A stretch of DNA of 64,000 bases from Chitinophaga japonensis (GTDB lineage Bacteria > Bacteroidota > Bacteroidia > Chitinophagales > Chitinophagaceae). Below, piece by piece: positions 33,265 through 41,794 of this stretch; within the stretch, counting starts at the first letter, position 1, and each line of letters opens with the position of its first letter. Where the stretch lies: positions 186,001 through 250,000 of the forward strand of contig NZ_VLLG01000007.1 in NCBI RefSeq assembly GCF_007830125.1, written 5' to 3'. A program made the position numbers and the translations under genes. The notes under the pieces are model-generated. The model was not told where the DNA came from. It worked only from the letters and a program-made list of their open reading frames with translations, and ran no database searches.

Positions 33265-35190
33265 ATGACGCTTAATCATCAGGAGATCGAACTGATTGAC
33301 AGTTTTGAACAGATAGCCGTGGATATATATCCCACAGCTAAGGACGGGTCCCGCGCAGTGGCGCAGGAAATAGCAGCACTCATCAAAGCTAAGCAGGCGG
33401 CCAAAGAAACCTGTGTATTGGGACTGGCCACCGGCTCCACACCAAAGTACTTATACGCCGAGCTGGTGCGCCTGCACCGGGAAGAAGGGCTCAGTTTCAG
33501 GAACGTGGTCACCTTCAACCTCGACGAATACTATCCCATAGAACCGGACGCGCTGCAGAGCTACAACCGGTTCATGAAAGAGCAGTTATTTAACCATGTT
33601 GACATCCCCGAAGGAAATTACTACGTACCGGATGGTACGGTGCCTAAAGAGAAAATAAAGGCTTATTGCGAGGAATACGAGCGGAAAATAGAAGCGGCAG
33701 GCGGTATTGACCTGCAAATACTGGGTATCGGCAACAACGGGCATATCGGCTTTAACGAGCCGGGCTCCAACCTGAACTCCCACACACGCCTGGTAACGCT
33801 GGACAACAGCACCCGCCTGGCCAATGCCTACGAGTTCCCGAACATGAGCCAGGTGCCCAGGCTGGCCATTACCGCCGGCATCAGCACCATTTACAAAGCC
33901 AAGCACGTACTGCTGATGGCCTGGGGCACGCACAAAGCCAAGATCGTGCGCCGCGCCGTGGAAGGCCACAGCAGCGACCAGGTGCCGGCCTCCCTGCTGC
34001 AGCAGCATCCCAACTGCAAGTTTGTGATAGACGAGCAGGCCGCCCAGGAGCTGACCCGCTTCAAGGAGCCCTGGCTGACCGGCGACTGCGAATGGACGCC
34101 CAAACTCCGCCGCAAAGCGGTGACCAGCCTGGCCCAGAAGCTGAACAAGCCCATCCTGATGCTGACCGACAAGGATTACAATGAAAGCGGTTTAAATGAC
34201 CTGATCGTACAATACGGCTCTGCCTATGAGCTGAACATCGAAGAGTTCAACGGCATACGGGACACCATCACCGGCTGGCCCGGCGGCAAGCCCGGCGCAC
34301 CCCTGCCCCAGCACCCGGAACGTTCCGAGCCTGCCAGCAAGCGCGTACTGATCTTCTCCCCCCACCCGGACGATGACATCATCTCCATGGGCGGCACCTT
34401 CATCCGCCTGCATGAGCAGGGGCACGATGTGCATGTAGCTTACCAGACCTCCGGCAATATTGCCGTTACAGACGAGTTTGTGCTGCGCTTCATTGATTTT
34501 GCCGTAGGCTTTGAAGGCATGTTTGACATAGACCGGAGCAAAAGCTCCCAGATACTGGAAGAGGCCCAGGCATTCCTGAAGATCAAAAAACCCAGCCAGA
34601 AAGATACGCCGGAGATCCGCGCCATCAAGGGGCTGATACGCCGCTGCGAAGCACGGGCTACCTGCCGTTACGTAGGCATTAAGGAAGAGAACATCCACTT
34701 CCAGAACCTGCCCTTCTACGAAACCGGCCTGGTAGAAAAGAAACCCATGAGCGAAGCCGATATCCAACTGACCGTAGACCTGATCCGCGAGGTTAAACCG
34801 CACCAGATCTACTGCGCCGGTGACCTGGCCGATCCGCATGGTACGCACAAGGTTTGCCTGGACATTATCTTCGCCGCGCTGGAAAGGCTGAAGCATGAGG
34901 ACTTTATGAAAGATTGCTGGGTATGGCTGTACAAAGGCGCCTGGCAGGAATGGGACATCCACGAGATAGAAATGGCCGTGCCCATGAGCCCTGACCAGGT
35001 GATACAGAAACGCCTGGGCATCTTCATCCACCAGAGCCAGAAAGACGTGGTGCCTTTCCAGGGTACAGACCTGCGCGAGTTCTGGCAAAGGGCGGAAGAC
35101 CGCAATGCCAATACCGCAGAGCTGTATGATAAATTAGGCCTGCAAAAGTATGCGGCCATGGAAGCCTTTGTGAGGTATCATTTCATGTAA
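33265..35190 (+). CDS. nagB: Glucosamine-6-phosphate deaminase fused to a PIG-L/LmbE deacetylase domain
   Basis: Two-domain cytoplasmic enzyme of 641 residues. The NagB part (about 1-290) converts GlcN-6-P to fructose-6-P and ammonia; it has LGLATGSTPKYLYAEL, the catalytic Asp block TFNLDEYYPI, and LGIGNNGHIGFNEPG with the ring-opening His. The second part (about 350-560) is a PIG-L zinc deacetylase-like domain, with the metal motif SPHPDDDIISMGG near residue 366 and a later DPHGTHKVCLD block. This fusion is common in Bacteroidetes. A role of the second domain in deacetylating GlcNAc-6-P is an inference; no nagA lies in the window. It ends 12 nt from the convergent peptide cluster. Confidence 0.92.
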   Translation: MTLNHQEIELIDSFEQIAVDIYPTAKDGSRAVAQEIAALIKAKQAAKETCVLGLATGSTPKYLYAELVRLHREEGLSFRNVVTFNLDEYYPIEPDALQSYNRFMKEQLFNHVDIPEGNYYVPDGTVPKEKIKAYCEEYERKIEAAGGIDLQILGIGNNGHIGFNEPGSNLNSHTRLVTLDNSTRLANAYEFPNMSQVPRLAITAGISTIYKAKHVLLMAWGTHKAKIVRRAVEGHSSDQVPASLLQQHPNCKFVIDEQAAQELTRFKEPWLTGDCEWTPKLRRKAVTSLAQKLNKPILMLTDKDYNESGLNDLIVQYGSAYELNIEEFNGIRDTITGWPGGKPGAPLPQHPERSEPASKRVLIFSPHPDDDIISMGGTFIRLHEQGHDVHVAYQTSGNIAVTDEFVLRFIDFAVGFEGMFDIDRSKSSQILEEAQAFLKIKKPSQKDTPEIRAIKGLIRRCEARATCRYVGIKEENIHFQNLPFYETGLVEKKPMSEADIQLTVDLIREVKPHQIYCAGDLADPHGTHKVCLDIIFAALERLKHEDFMKDCWVWLYKGAWQEWDIHEIEMAVPMSPDQVIQKRLGIFIHQSQKDVVPFQGTDLREFWQRAEDRNANTAELYDKLGLQKYAAMEAFVRYHFM

Positions 35191-35202
35191 GCAGCCTTGC
35201 AT

Positions 35203-37401
35203 TTATAAAGAAGCCTGTAACGCCTCCGTATAACCGGGGGCGTTATTATTTGCAAACAGGCCATTATCATCTGCTGCCTTTCTGAGATCAAAAGCATAGA
35301 TTTCCCCCCATACCGGATACATAAAATCAAGGAACTCCATTGGCGTTTGTATGGAAGCGGGCGCAGCAGGCCGGTGCTCTTCAGGCGCAGGCCAATGCAG
35401 GGAAATGGTGTTCACGCCTTCCCGGGTCAGCGGGCCGGCGGGCAGTTGTATGGATATCGTTCTCCATTGGTTCTGCAGTGCAACGGTTTCCAGCAACCGG
35501 CCATTTACCAGTATGCGCACCTCTTGTACGCCCCGGGTGCAGCCTGGTATCCTCCCTGTTATGGTAGCGCTGAAGACGGAGCGGCCGTCTGCCACAAAAG
35601 TAAAATCGGAACGGTGACTCCTGGCCTGGTAGTAATTTCTTTCCTGTATTTCCAGGTTAAATTCATCATAACTGGTAGTGGCATAGCAGGCCTCCAGCAG
35701 GTTCACATCATAATCTGCCGCCGGCATATGTTCGGCCACACGGAGCAGCAGCATCTTTTCCGCCAACTTTTCCGCAGGGCTTGATGCTACGGCTACCATG
35801 GCATCTACCAGTGCAACATCCAGCAGTTTTTTTTTGCGATCATGAATAAACCCCAGACCTCCTTCGTACTGGGTAAATACGCCACTGCTCACCACCTCTT
35901 CATGGGTTTTGCAAAGCGAAGTCTGCAGTCTGCGAGTAGAGAAATCAACAAAATTGCGCATGAAGTCCCTGGTCAGGTCTGCTACTTCAGCGGCCCGGCT
36001 GCAATGATAGTGCAGCACCGGCGCCGGCTGGCCATAATGGGCATTATGTACCGCTGCGGCCACATGTGCTACCGCTATCGCTTCATCACCGGGATAGAGG
36101 CCGCTGTCGTCCAGTACAACTGCTACCTCCCTGCCCAGCAGCACGCCAGCCACCGTTGCCGCGGTTTGCCGTACAGCCACTTTAATGCCCTGCACTGTAA
36201 GGTGGCAATAGTCAAGAAAGAAGTGGCGCCCAGGCAGCGAATCGGGACAACTGTCCTTGAATACCGCCGGCAGATCTACCACGGTGATCCCGTTTGCAGG
36301 AGCCTGCTCCAGGATCGTATTCCTGACTACGGCCAGGCAGCGGGGCTTGGTTTCTGCACGGCCGTAGATAGCGGTATCCCGTGCCTTTTCCATCATCGTC
36401 CTGGCGGCGGGCCAATCACCGGCAGCTTTCCTGCAGGCGGCTTTCCATTCATAACCCAACGGATGTGTAATGTCCAGGGTTATCATACGCGCGGCAATGT
36501 CTTCCAGCGCAGTAAAATCTTTTCGTAATAAAGCCTCCTCCCCGCTTTCCACCAACGATACCCATTTGGCCGCGCCATTGTTATTCAGGCGGGTGACATT
36601 TTTTTCCAGCGGATTGCTGGTCCAGTCATCCAGGTTAAACTCCGGTATCATAAAAACCACCGGCACGCCGGATTGGAGAGAAATACCACCGGCAAACTCC
36701 AGGAAGCTGGTCACCAATTCCCTGAACCGGCCTTCCAGCAATGCGCCTACTTCCTGTAGGCTGCCACGGTCCAGCAGGTGACATAGCTGCTGATAGTCCG
36801 CAGGGCCAAAGGTCTCTTTCATGGTATGCAACCAGTTATTACCGGCAAAAATTACAATGGCATCAGGCCGCAGGGATACACACTCGGCCAGAATGTTCTT
36901 TAACATGGGTAGCGACAGGTCTGTGCGGGCCAGGTCCAGCACCTCAGCCTCCAGCCCCCCGGGCGCCACCCGGTTGAGCTGCGCTTCCAGCTCCTGTGCC
37001 ACTGTGTAAAAAGGATCATAGAGATAGCCCCTTGCCACGGATTCACCCAACAGCACCACCCGCTTCCTGCCGGGAGCCGGCCTGGCAGGGAACTGATGTA
37101 CCTTGGCCCACAGCCACCAATCCATACGGGCGCCCTGATCGCGTATATAGATCTCCTCCCCGTTTTCCGTTGCCAGGTTCCATATACCTATCCTGCCAGG
37201 CAGGGTCCCATTATCTCCCGGCGCCCGATCATCAGACGTCAAATAGCTTGCTGTCTCCCCGTTTTCAATACCAGGCAATTGTCCTATACCCAATGCTGCC
37301 GCCAGAGATTTTACCTGGTCGGACAGGCAGGGATCATCCTGTCCGTATAGCAGGGCCGCCAGATCATTTGCCTGCTTTTTTTGTACTCCTGTTGCTTTCA
37401 T
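35203..37401 (-). CDS. Large SGNH/GDSL-type hydrolase of the peptide cluster
   Basis: A 732-residue protein with SGNH hydrolase motifs: block I VVLLGESVARGYLYDP (nucleophile Ser121), block III VIFAGNNWLH (Asn188) and block V LDYCHLTVQG (Asp/His near 396-399). Around this core are an N-terminal region (1-110) with no recognised fold and a long C-terminal part (about 430-732), partly helical and then beta-rich (VFSATITGRIPGCTRGV, VRILVNGRLLETVALQNQW). No signal peptide is seen. I recall similar large SGNH proteins beside NRPS genes in other bacteria; their reaction is unknown to me. It is 12 nt downstream of the carbamoyltransferase, so they are co-transcribed. Esterase or acyltransferase action on the peptide is possible. 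Confidence 0.78.
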   Translation of the reverse strand: MKATGVQKKQANDLAALLYGQDDPCLSDQVKSLAAALGIGQLPGIENGETASYLTSDDRAPGDNGTLPGRIGIWNLATENGEEIYIRDQGARMDWWLWAKVHQFPARPAPGRKRVVLLGESVARGYLYDPFYTVAQELEAQLNRVAPGGLEAEVLDLARTDLSLPMLKNILAECVSLRPDAIVIFAGNNWLHTMKETFGPADYQQLCHLLDRGSLQEVGALLEGRFRELVTSFLEFAGGISLQSGVPVVFMIPEFNLDDWTSNPLEKNVTRLNNNGAAKWVSLVESGEEALLRKDFTALEDIAARMITLDITHPLGYEWKAACRKAAGDWPAARTMMEKARDTAIYGRAETKPRCLAVVRNTILEQAPANGITVVDLPAVFKDSCPDSLPGRHFFLDYCHLTVQGIKVAVRQTAATVAGVLLGREVAVVLDDSGLYPGDEAIAVAHVAAAVHNAHYGQPAPVLHYHCSRAAEVADLTRDFMRNFVDFSTRRLQTSLCKTHEEVVSSGVFTQYEGGLGFIHDRKKKLLDVALVDAMVAVASSPAEKLAEKMLLLRVAEHMPAADYDVNLLEACYATTSYDEFNLEIQERNYYQARSHRSDFTFVADGRSVFSATITGRIPGCTRGVQEVRILVNGRLLETVALQNQWRTISIQLPAGPLTREGVNTISLHWPAPEEHRPAAPASIQTPMEFLDFMYPVWGEIYAFDLRKAADDNGLFANNNAPGYTEALQASL

Positions 37402-37413
37402 AGTTGCAGTTTT

Positions 37414-39168
37414 TCAGATGAATGTATAAGTATTGCGTGCTGCCGCGTATTTCGTGGTCATCACACCCGCCATCCATTCCAGTATGTCCAGTTCGTTCTC
37501 ATCACGGTCTATGATAAAGTCTTCCAGCACCAATGCATCTATGTTGGTGCCAATGAAGCAATTAAGCGCGTCTTCCGGCGTACATACAATAGGTTCTCCC
37601 TTTACATTGAAAGAGGTATTCAGCAGAATGGGACAGCCGGTAAGCGCATAAAAGGCCTCCAGCAGGGCGTGAAACCGTGGATTGGTGTTGTAGCTTACTG
37701 TCTGCAGCCTGGCAGATCCGTCTACATGCGTTATGGCCGGAAGGTCTATCGGGGAGATCACCTGGCAGGTTTCCAGCATGAAAGGAGATTCATGGTCGAT
37801 ATCGAAATGCTTTTTATACTCGCTATCCAGGGCGGCGGGGGCAAAAGGCCGGAAGCCTTCCCGCTTTTTCACCATGGCATTGATCTTGTCACGCATGCCG
37901 GCGTCCCGGGGGTCCGCCAGGATTGACCTCGCCCCCAGCGAACGTGGTCCAAACTCCATCCTGCCGTGGAACCAGCCAATTACCTTGCCGTCGGCAATAC
38001 GGGCGGCTGTTGCTTTGAGGAGCTTTTCGGGATTGCCTTCAAAACTGTGAAAGCGCAGGGAGGTAGCTTCCAGCATCTGCCGGATAACAGCCGTTCCAAA
38101 GCGGGGACCCAGATAAACATGCGACAGTTTATCCTGCTGCATGAGCTGCCCGCTGTACTTCGTGTAAGCCAGGCTGGCCGCTCCCAGCGCACCGCCTGCA
38201 TCATTAGCCGCAGGCTGTACGAACAGATGCTTAAACGGTGTGTTTTTAATGATCTTACCGTTGGCCACACAGTTGAGCGCCACCCCACCGGCCATACAGA
38301 GATTGGGGCTGCCGGTTTTGCGATGCAGGTACAATGCTTTATTAATCAGTATTTCTTCCAGCACTACCTGCAGACTGCGGGCAATGTCCATATGATCCTG
38401 ATCTACCGGTATGCTGCGTGTCCTGGCAGGCTTGCCGAACAGTACGGCCAGCTTGTCGGTGAACATCCTTTCTTCTTCCAGGAAATCGAAGTATTCCATA
38501 TTAAGCGCATACTGGCCATCATCCAGAATTGTCACCAGCTCCCGTACCTGCCGCAAATAGCGGGGGGTTCCGTAGGGCGCAAGGCCCATTACCTTGTACT
38601 CTCCTTCATTCACTTCAAAACCGAGATAGTTGGTCAGGGTGCTGTACAGCAATCCCAGGGAATGGGGGTAGCTCACCTCTTCCCAGAGGTCAATATTGCT
38701 ACCCAGGCCCATGCCATAGGTAGTAGTAGCCCACTCGCCTACTCCATCTACCGTCATGATGGCTGCATTGTCAAAACCGGAATAGTGGTAACTGCTGGCT
38801 GCGTGGGACAGGTGGTGGTCAAAAAACTCAATGTTGCCTTCATATCCCAGTATGTCGCGTATTTCGCGTTCTACCCAACGCGGACGGAATTTTTTGCGTA
38901 AAATGGCAGAGCGGTCCCATATGCCGCTCCATAGCTGCCGTCCGAGCTTTTTGCGCGGATCTTCATAAAATGCAATACAGTCGATGTCTCCGATATGGAG
39001 CCCCGCCTCTTTGAGGCAATATTTCAGCGCCATGCGGGGAATGGCGTCGTCCGCCTTTATCCTGGAAAACCGTTCCTCTTCTGCCGCAAATTTCAGCTTG
39101 CCATCCTGCACAAGACAGCAGGCGGAATCATGGTAAAGGGCGGAAATACCGATTATGTTCAAAGCCAT
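37414..39168 (-). CDS. O-carbamoyltransferase, TobZ/NodU/CmcH family
   Basis: Transfers a carbamoyl group from carbamoyl phosphate via carbamoyl-adenylate to a hydroxyl on a natural product. The 584-residue protein has the N-terminal ASKHA domain (ISALYHDSACCLVQDGKL, DHHLSHAASSYHYSGF, TVDGVGEWATTTYGMG) and a C-terminal YrdC-like domain with GWFHGRMEFGPRSLGARSIL and GFRPFAPAAL. All main family blocks are present. It is co-transcribed with the SGNH hydrolase (12 nt) and lies 33 nt after the M1 peptidase start. The likely acceptor is a side-chain hydroxyl of the peptide, perhaps that installed by the CmlA-like hydroxylase; this is inferred from clustering. Confidence 0.92.
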   Translation of the reverse strand: MALNIIGISALYHDSACCLVQDGKLKFAAEEERFSRIKADDAIPRMALKYCLKEAGLHIGDIDCIAFYEDPRKKLGRQLWSGIWDRSAILRKKFRPRWVEREIRDILGYEGNIEFFDHHLSHAASSYHYSGFDNAAIMTVDGVGEWATTTYGMGLGSNIDLWEEVSYPHSLGLLYSTLTNYLGFEVNEGEYKVMGLAPYGTPRYLRQVRELVTILDDGQYALNMEYFDFLEEERMFTDKLAVLFGKPARTRSIPVDQDHMDIARSLQVVLEEILINKALYLHRKTGSPNLCMAGGVALNCVANGKIIKNTPFKHLFVQPAANDAGGALGAASLAYTKYSGQLMQQDKLSHVYLGPRFGTAVIRQMLEATSLRFHSFEGNPEKLLKATAARIADGKVIGWFHGRMEFGPRSLGARSILADPRDAGMRDKINAMVKKREGFRPFAPAALDSEYKKHFDIDHESPFMLETCQVISPIDLPAITHVDGSARLQTVSYNTNPRFHALLEAFYALTGCPILLNTSFNVKGEPIVCTPEDALNCFIGTNIDALVLEDFIIDRDENELDILEWMAGVMTTKYAAARNTYTFI

Positions 39169-39201
39169 AGGAAGAATGTTTGAAGCAATGAAATAAAAAT
39201 G

Positions 39202-41706
39202 TTAGTTCATATTAGCGGAGAGATGATTGATAGCGGAACGAATGCTGGCCACCTGCTTTTCCAGGGAAGACCGTACACTTTTGCTGGCAGTCTTTTTTAT
39301 CAGGTCCAGCTTGAACTCCGCCAGCAGCTCCAGGTTGCCCAGCATACCCGGCTGGTCCATAAACCGGGCGTCTATCCCCATTACAATCCGCTGGAACTCT
39401 TCAAGCCCTGCCGCGATAGTATCCGCATCATTCAGCGTAGCCAGGTAACGCAGGTACTTTACCAGGTAACCCTGCTGCTGCCGTTCGTTCTGCCGGGCGA
39501 TTATTTCCAGGAAGGAACGATTGTCTTTCGGGTCTTCGTTGGAAAGGTAGATATCCAGTATAGTGCTGGCCATTTCATTATCTTCCAGGAAAGGCGTCAT
39601 ATGCCGGGTAGCCAACTGCCGGTCCAGGCGGTTCAGCGCAATAAGGGAGGATGCCACCACATTATAGGAAGAGTCCTGCAATGACCTGATGAAAAGGTTC
39701 GTATAGGCAGGGTCATTCAGGCTTCTGAGTTTCTTTATCGCTGCCTGGCGTACCAGCGCCTCCGTATCATAGCGCGCCAGGCTATCAATTGTGGCTGCAT
39801 AGGTATTACGGATAGCTGCATTATCTATGTTCATAAACTGTATCACCAGCTTTCTCAATCCATCATTGGCATCTTTTAACCCGGTATAGAGAAACGCCCT
39901 GGCTCGTGCGCTGGTATCCTGGGCAAGCAGGCACGCTTTCAGCGCCTCTCTCCTGTCCAGGTAATTGCGCCCGCGCCGGTATTGGTAGATAAATGCTTCC
40001 AACGATTTCCTGTCTGTTTTTTTGCAGATCAGTTGCTTGTCAGCATCTACATTTACGAGTAGGGGCCTTGCATGCTTGTTCGGGTAGGGAATGATAAAGG
40101 TCTGTAAGCGCCGGTTTACAATAATTTCCTGTGTAGCCGTTTCCCCCCCTGTATATATATCTATCTTCAGGGGCAGTATGAATATGTCTTCCTCCTGCTC
40201 CTGCCTGATTGTTACGGCTACGGAGCTTTCCAGGTCATTATAGCGATAAGAGATGTCCAGCACGGGATATCCCTTCCGGTAAAACCACTGGTCCCAGAAC
40301 CATTTCAGGTCACGGCCGGTCTCATTCTCAAAGGCTGTGCGGAGGTCATTGGCATTCACTGCTTTAAATGCGTTGACTTTCAGGTAATTGCTCAGCGCGC
40401 CAAAGAACGCCTTTTCTCCTACCAGCGCGCGAAGCATACCAAGTATGCAACCGCCCTTTTCATAGGTAACCGCATCAAACAGTTGGCTTTCCTCCCTGTA
40501 GTCATTATAGATCAGGGGATGATCTTTTCCTTCCCTGCATTGCTGAAAATACTTCAGCATCGCTTCATAGGCATGATGGTGCGCTGCATCTTTACCATAG
40601 GCATACTCTCCCCAAAGCACCTCACCGAAATTTGCAAAGGACTCATTAAGCGCCAACTGCGACCACTGTTCACAAGTAACCAGGTCGCCAAACCATTGAT
40701 GGAAAAGCTCGTGTGGAATGATCCACTTCGCTTCCTCGTCACCGATAAGCGCACGCGGCTTTCTGCGTAACAGGTCGCCAAAGAGCGTGGCGCTGGTATT
40801 CTCCATCCCCCCGGAGAAATAATCCTTTACCACAATCTGCGCGTACTTGGGCCAGGGAAACCTGTACCCGATCTTTTCAGAAAAATAGCCGATCATTTGC
40901 GGGGTACGGCCGAATATTTCCTTTGCATAAGCGATGTATCCAGGCTCCATGTAATAGTCAACAGCCATCCCGTTCCAACTGTCATGATACTTCTCAAATT
41001 TACCAACAGCCAGCATAAAAAGATAAGGCGCATGCGGGTCAGACATGATCCAGGTTTCTGTATGTGAACCATCCGGGTGCTGCTGCCGGCTGCTTAACAC
41101 ACCGTTTGACAAGGATATGTAAGGTGCTGGCATGGTGATGCTGATTTCTGAAGTGCTGCGCTGGTCAGGCTGGTCGATAGTAGGAAACCAGGAAGAAGCG
41201 CCGGATGTTTCGCCCTGTGTCCATACCTGGTAGAGCTGACCGGTACTGTCTTTTCCCGCTGAGACAAAATATATACCTTTATTTGTTTGCACCGGGCCGG
41301 CAGCAGTCGTTTTCAGCGAATCGGGCATAGCAGTATATTCCACATATACCGTGTATGCTTTCCTGTAGCTATACCTTTTATCCAGCTTTATGCGCAACTG
41401 CCAGCCATCATATGAGAAAGGAAGGAGCTGTTTCCCGGTATCGCGCTGCAAAGCTACGGTCGCCACCTGCATGCTTTTGGCATCCAGTATCAGGGAATCC
41501 TGCTGTTCCTGCGTGGGTTGCAATGTAATCCACGCTTTCCCCAATACAAGATGGTGTGGATAGTCAAACGATATATCAAGGCGCGTATGCACCAGTTGCG
41601 CAACCTGCGGCAGCGTGTCTCCCCGGGGCGCGCCAAAAGCCAATTGATATGCCAGTATGCAGGCTCCCACACCTGTCATACGGCATATTTTAAATACCAT
41701 ATTCAT
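39202..41706 (-). CDS. M1-family metalloaminopeptidase with HEAT-like tail
   Basis: Zinc aminopeptidase of about 834 residues with an N-terminal signal-like segment (VGACILAYQLAFGAPRG), so probably exported. The substrate motif is GGMENTSATLFGD and the zinc motif is HELFHQWFGDLV followed by the ligand Glu in LALNESFANFGEV. The C-terminal third (about 560-834) is a run of helical, HEAT-like repeats (LVRQAAIKKLRSLNDPAY, VVASSLIALNRLDRQL). Starts at 41706 or 41700 both fit; the frame from 41736 overlaps a hairpin. It lies between the TonB protein and the carbamoyltransferase. It could trim the peptide product, degrade it for protection, or be unrelated. Confidence 0.88.
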   Translation of the reverse strand: MNMVFKICRMTGVGACILAYQLAFGAPRGDTLPQVAQLVHTRLDISFDYPHHLVLGKAWITLQPTQEQQDSLILDAKSMQVATVALQRDTGKQLLPFSYDGWQLRIKLDKRYSYRKAYTVYVEYTAMPDSLKTTAAGPVQTNKGIYFVSAGKDSTGQLYQVWTQGETSGASSWFPTIDQPDQRSTSEISITMPAPYISLSNGVLSSRQQHPDGSHTETWIMSDPHAPYLFMLAVGKFEKYHDSWNGMAVDYYMEPGYIAYAKEIFGRTPQMIGYFSEKIGYRFPWPKYAQIVVKDYFSGGMENTSATLFGDLLRRKPRALIGDEEAKWIIPHELFHQWFGDLVTCEQWSQLALNESFANFGEVLWGEYAYGKDAAHHHAYEAMLKYFQQCREGKDHPLIYNDYREESQLFDAVTYEKGGCILGMLRALVGEKAFFGALSNYLKVNAFKAVNANDLRTAFENETGRDLKWFWDQWFYRKGYPVLDISYRYNDLESSVAVTIRQEQEEDIFILPLKIDIYTGGETATQEIIVNRRLQTFIIPYPNKHARPLLVNVDADKQLICKKTDRKSLEAFIYQYRRGRNYLDRREALKACLLAQDTSARARAFLYTGLKDANDGLRKLVIQFMNIDNAAIRNTYAATIDSLARYDTEALVRQAAIKKLRSLNDPAYTNLFIRSLQDSSYNVVASSLIALNRLDRQLATRHMTPFLEDNEMASTILDIYLSNEDPKDNRSFLEIIARQNERQQQGYLVKYLRYLATLNDADTIAAGLEEFQRIVMGIDARFMDQPGMLGNLELLAEFKLDLIKKTASKSVRSSLEKQVASIRSAINHLSANMN

Positions 41707-41735
41707 AAAACAGCAATTTATTGTAAGAGAAAGCA

Positions 41736-41765
41736 TCCCTGGAAGCAGGCAACTGCTCCCAGGGA
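41736..41765 (-). terminator. Strong hairpin after the TonB-type gene
   Basis: TCCCTGG-A-AGCAG pairs with CTGCT-C-CCAGGGA: 12 bp with one mismatch and a 4-nt loop. On the minus strand it is followed by a T-containing but not uniform stretch. It could end or attenuate transcription after the receptor gene, before the M1 peptidase. Confidence 0.6.
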
Positions 41766-41794
41766 ATTTAAAGATGGGGTTAGTATATTTTGTA

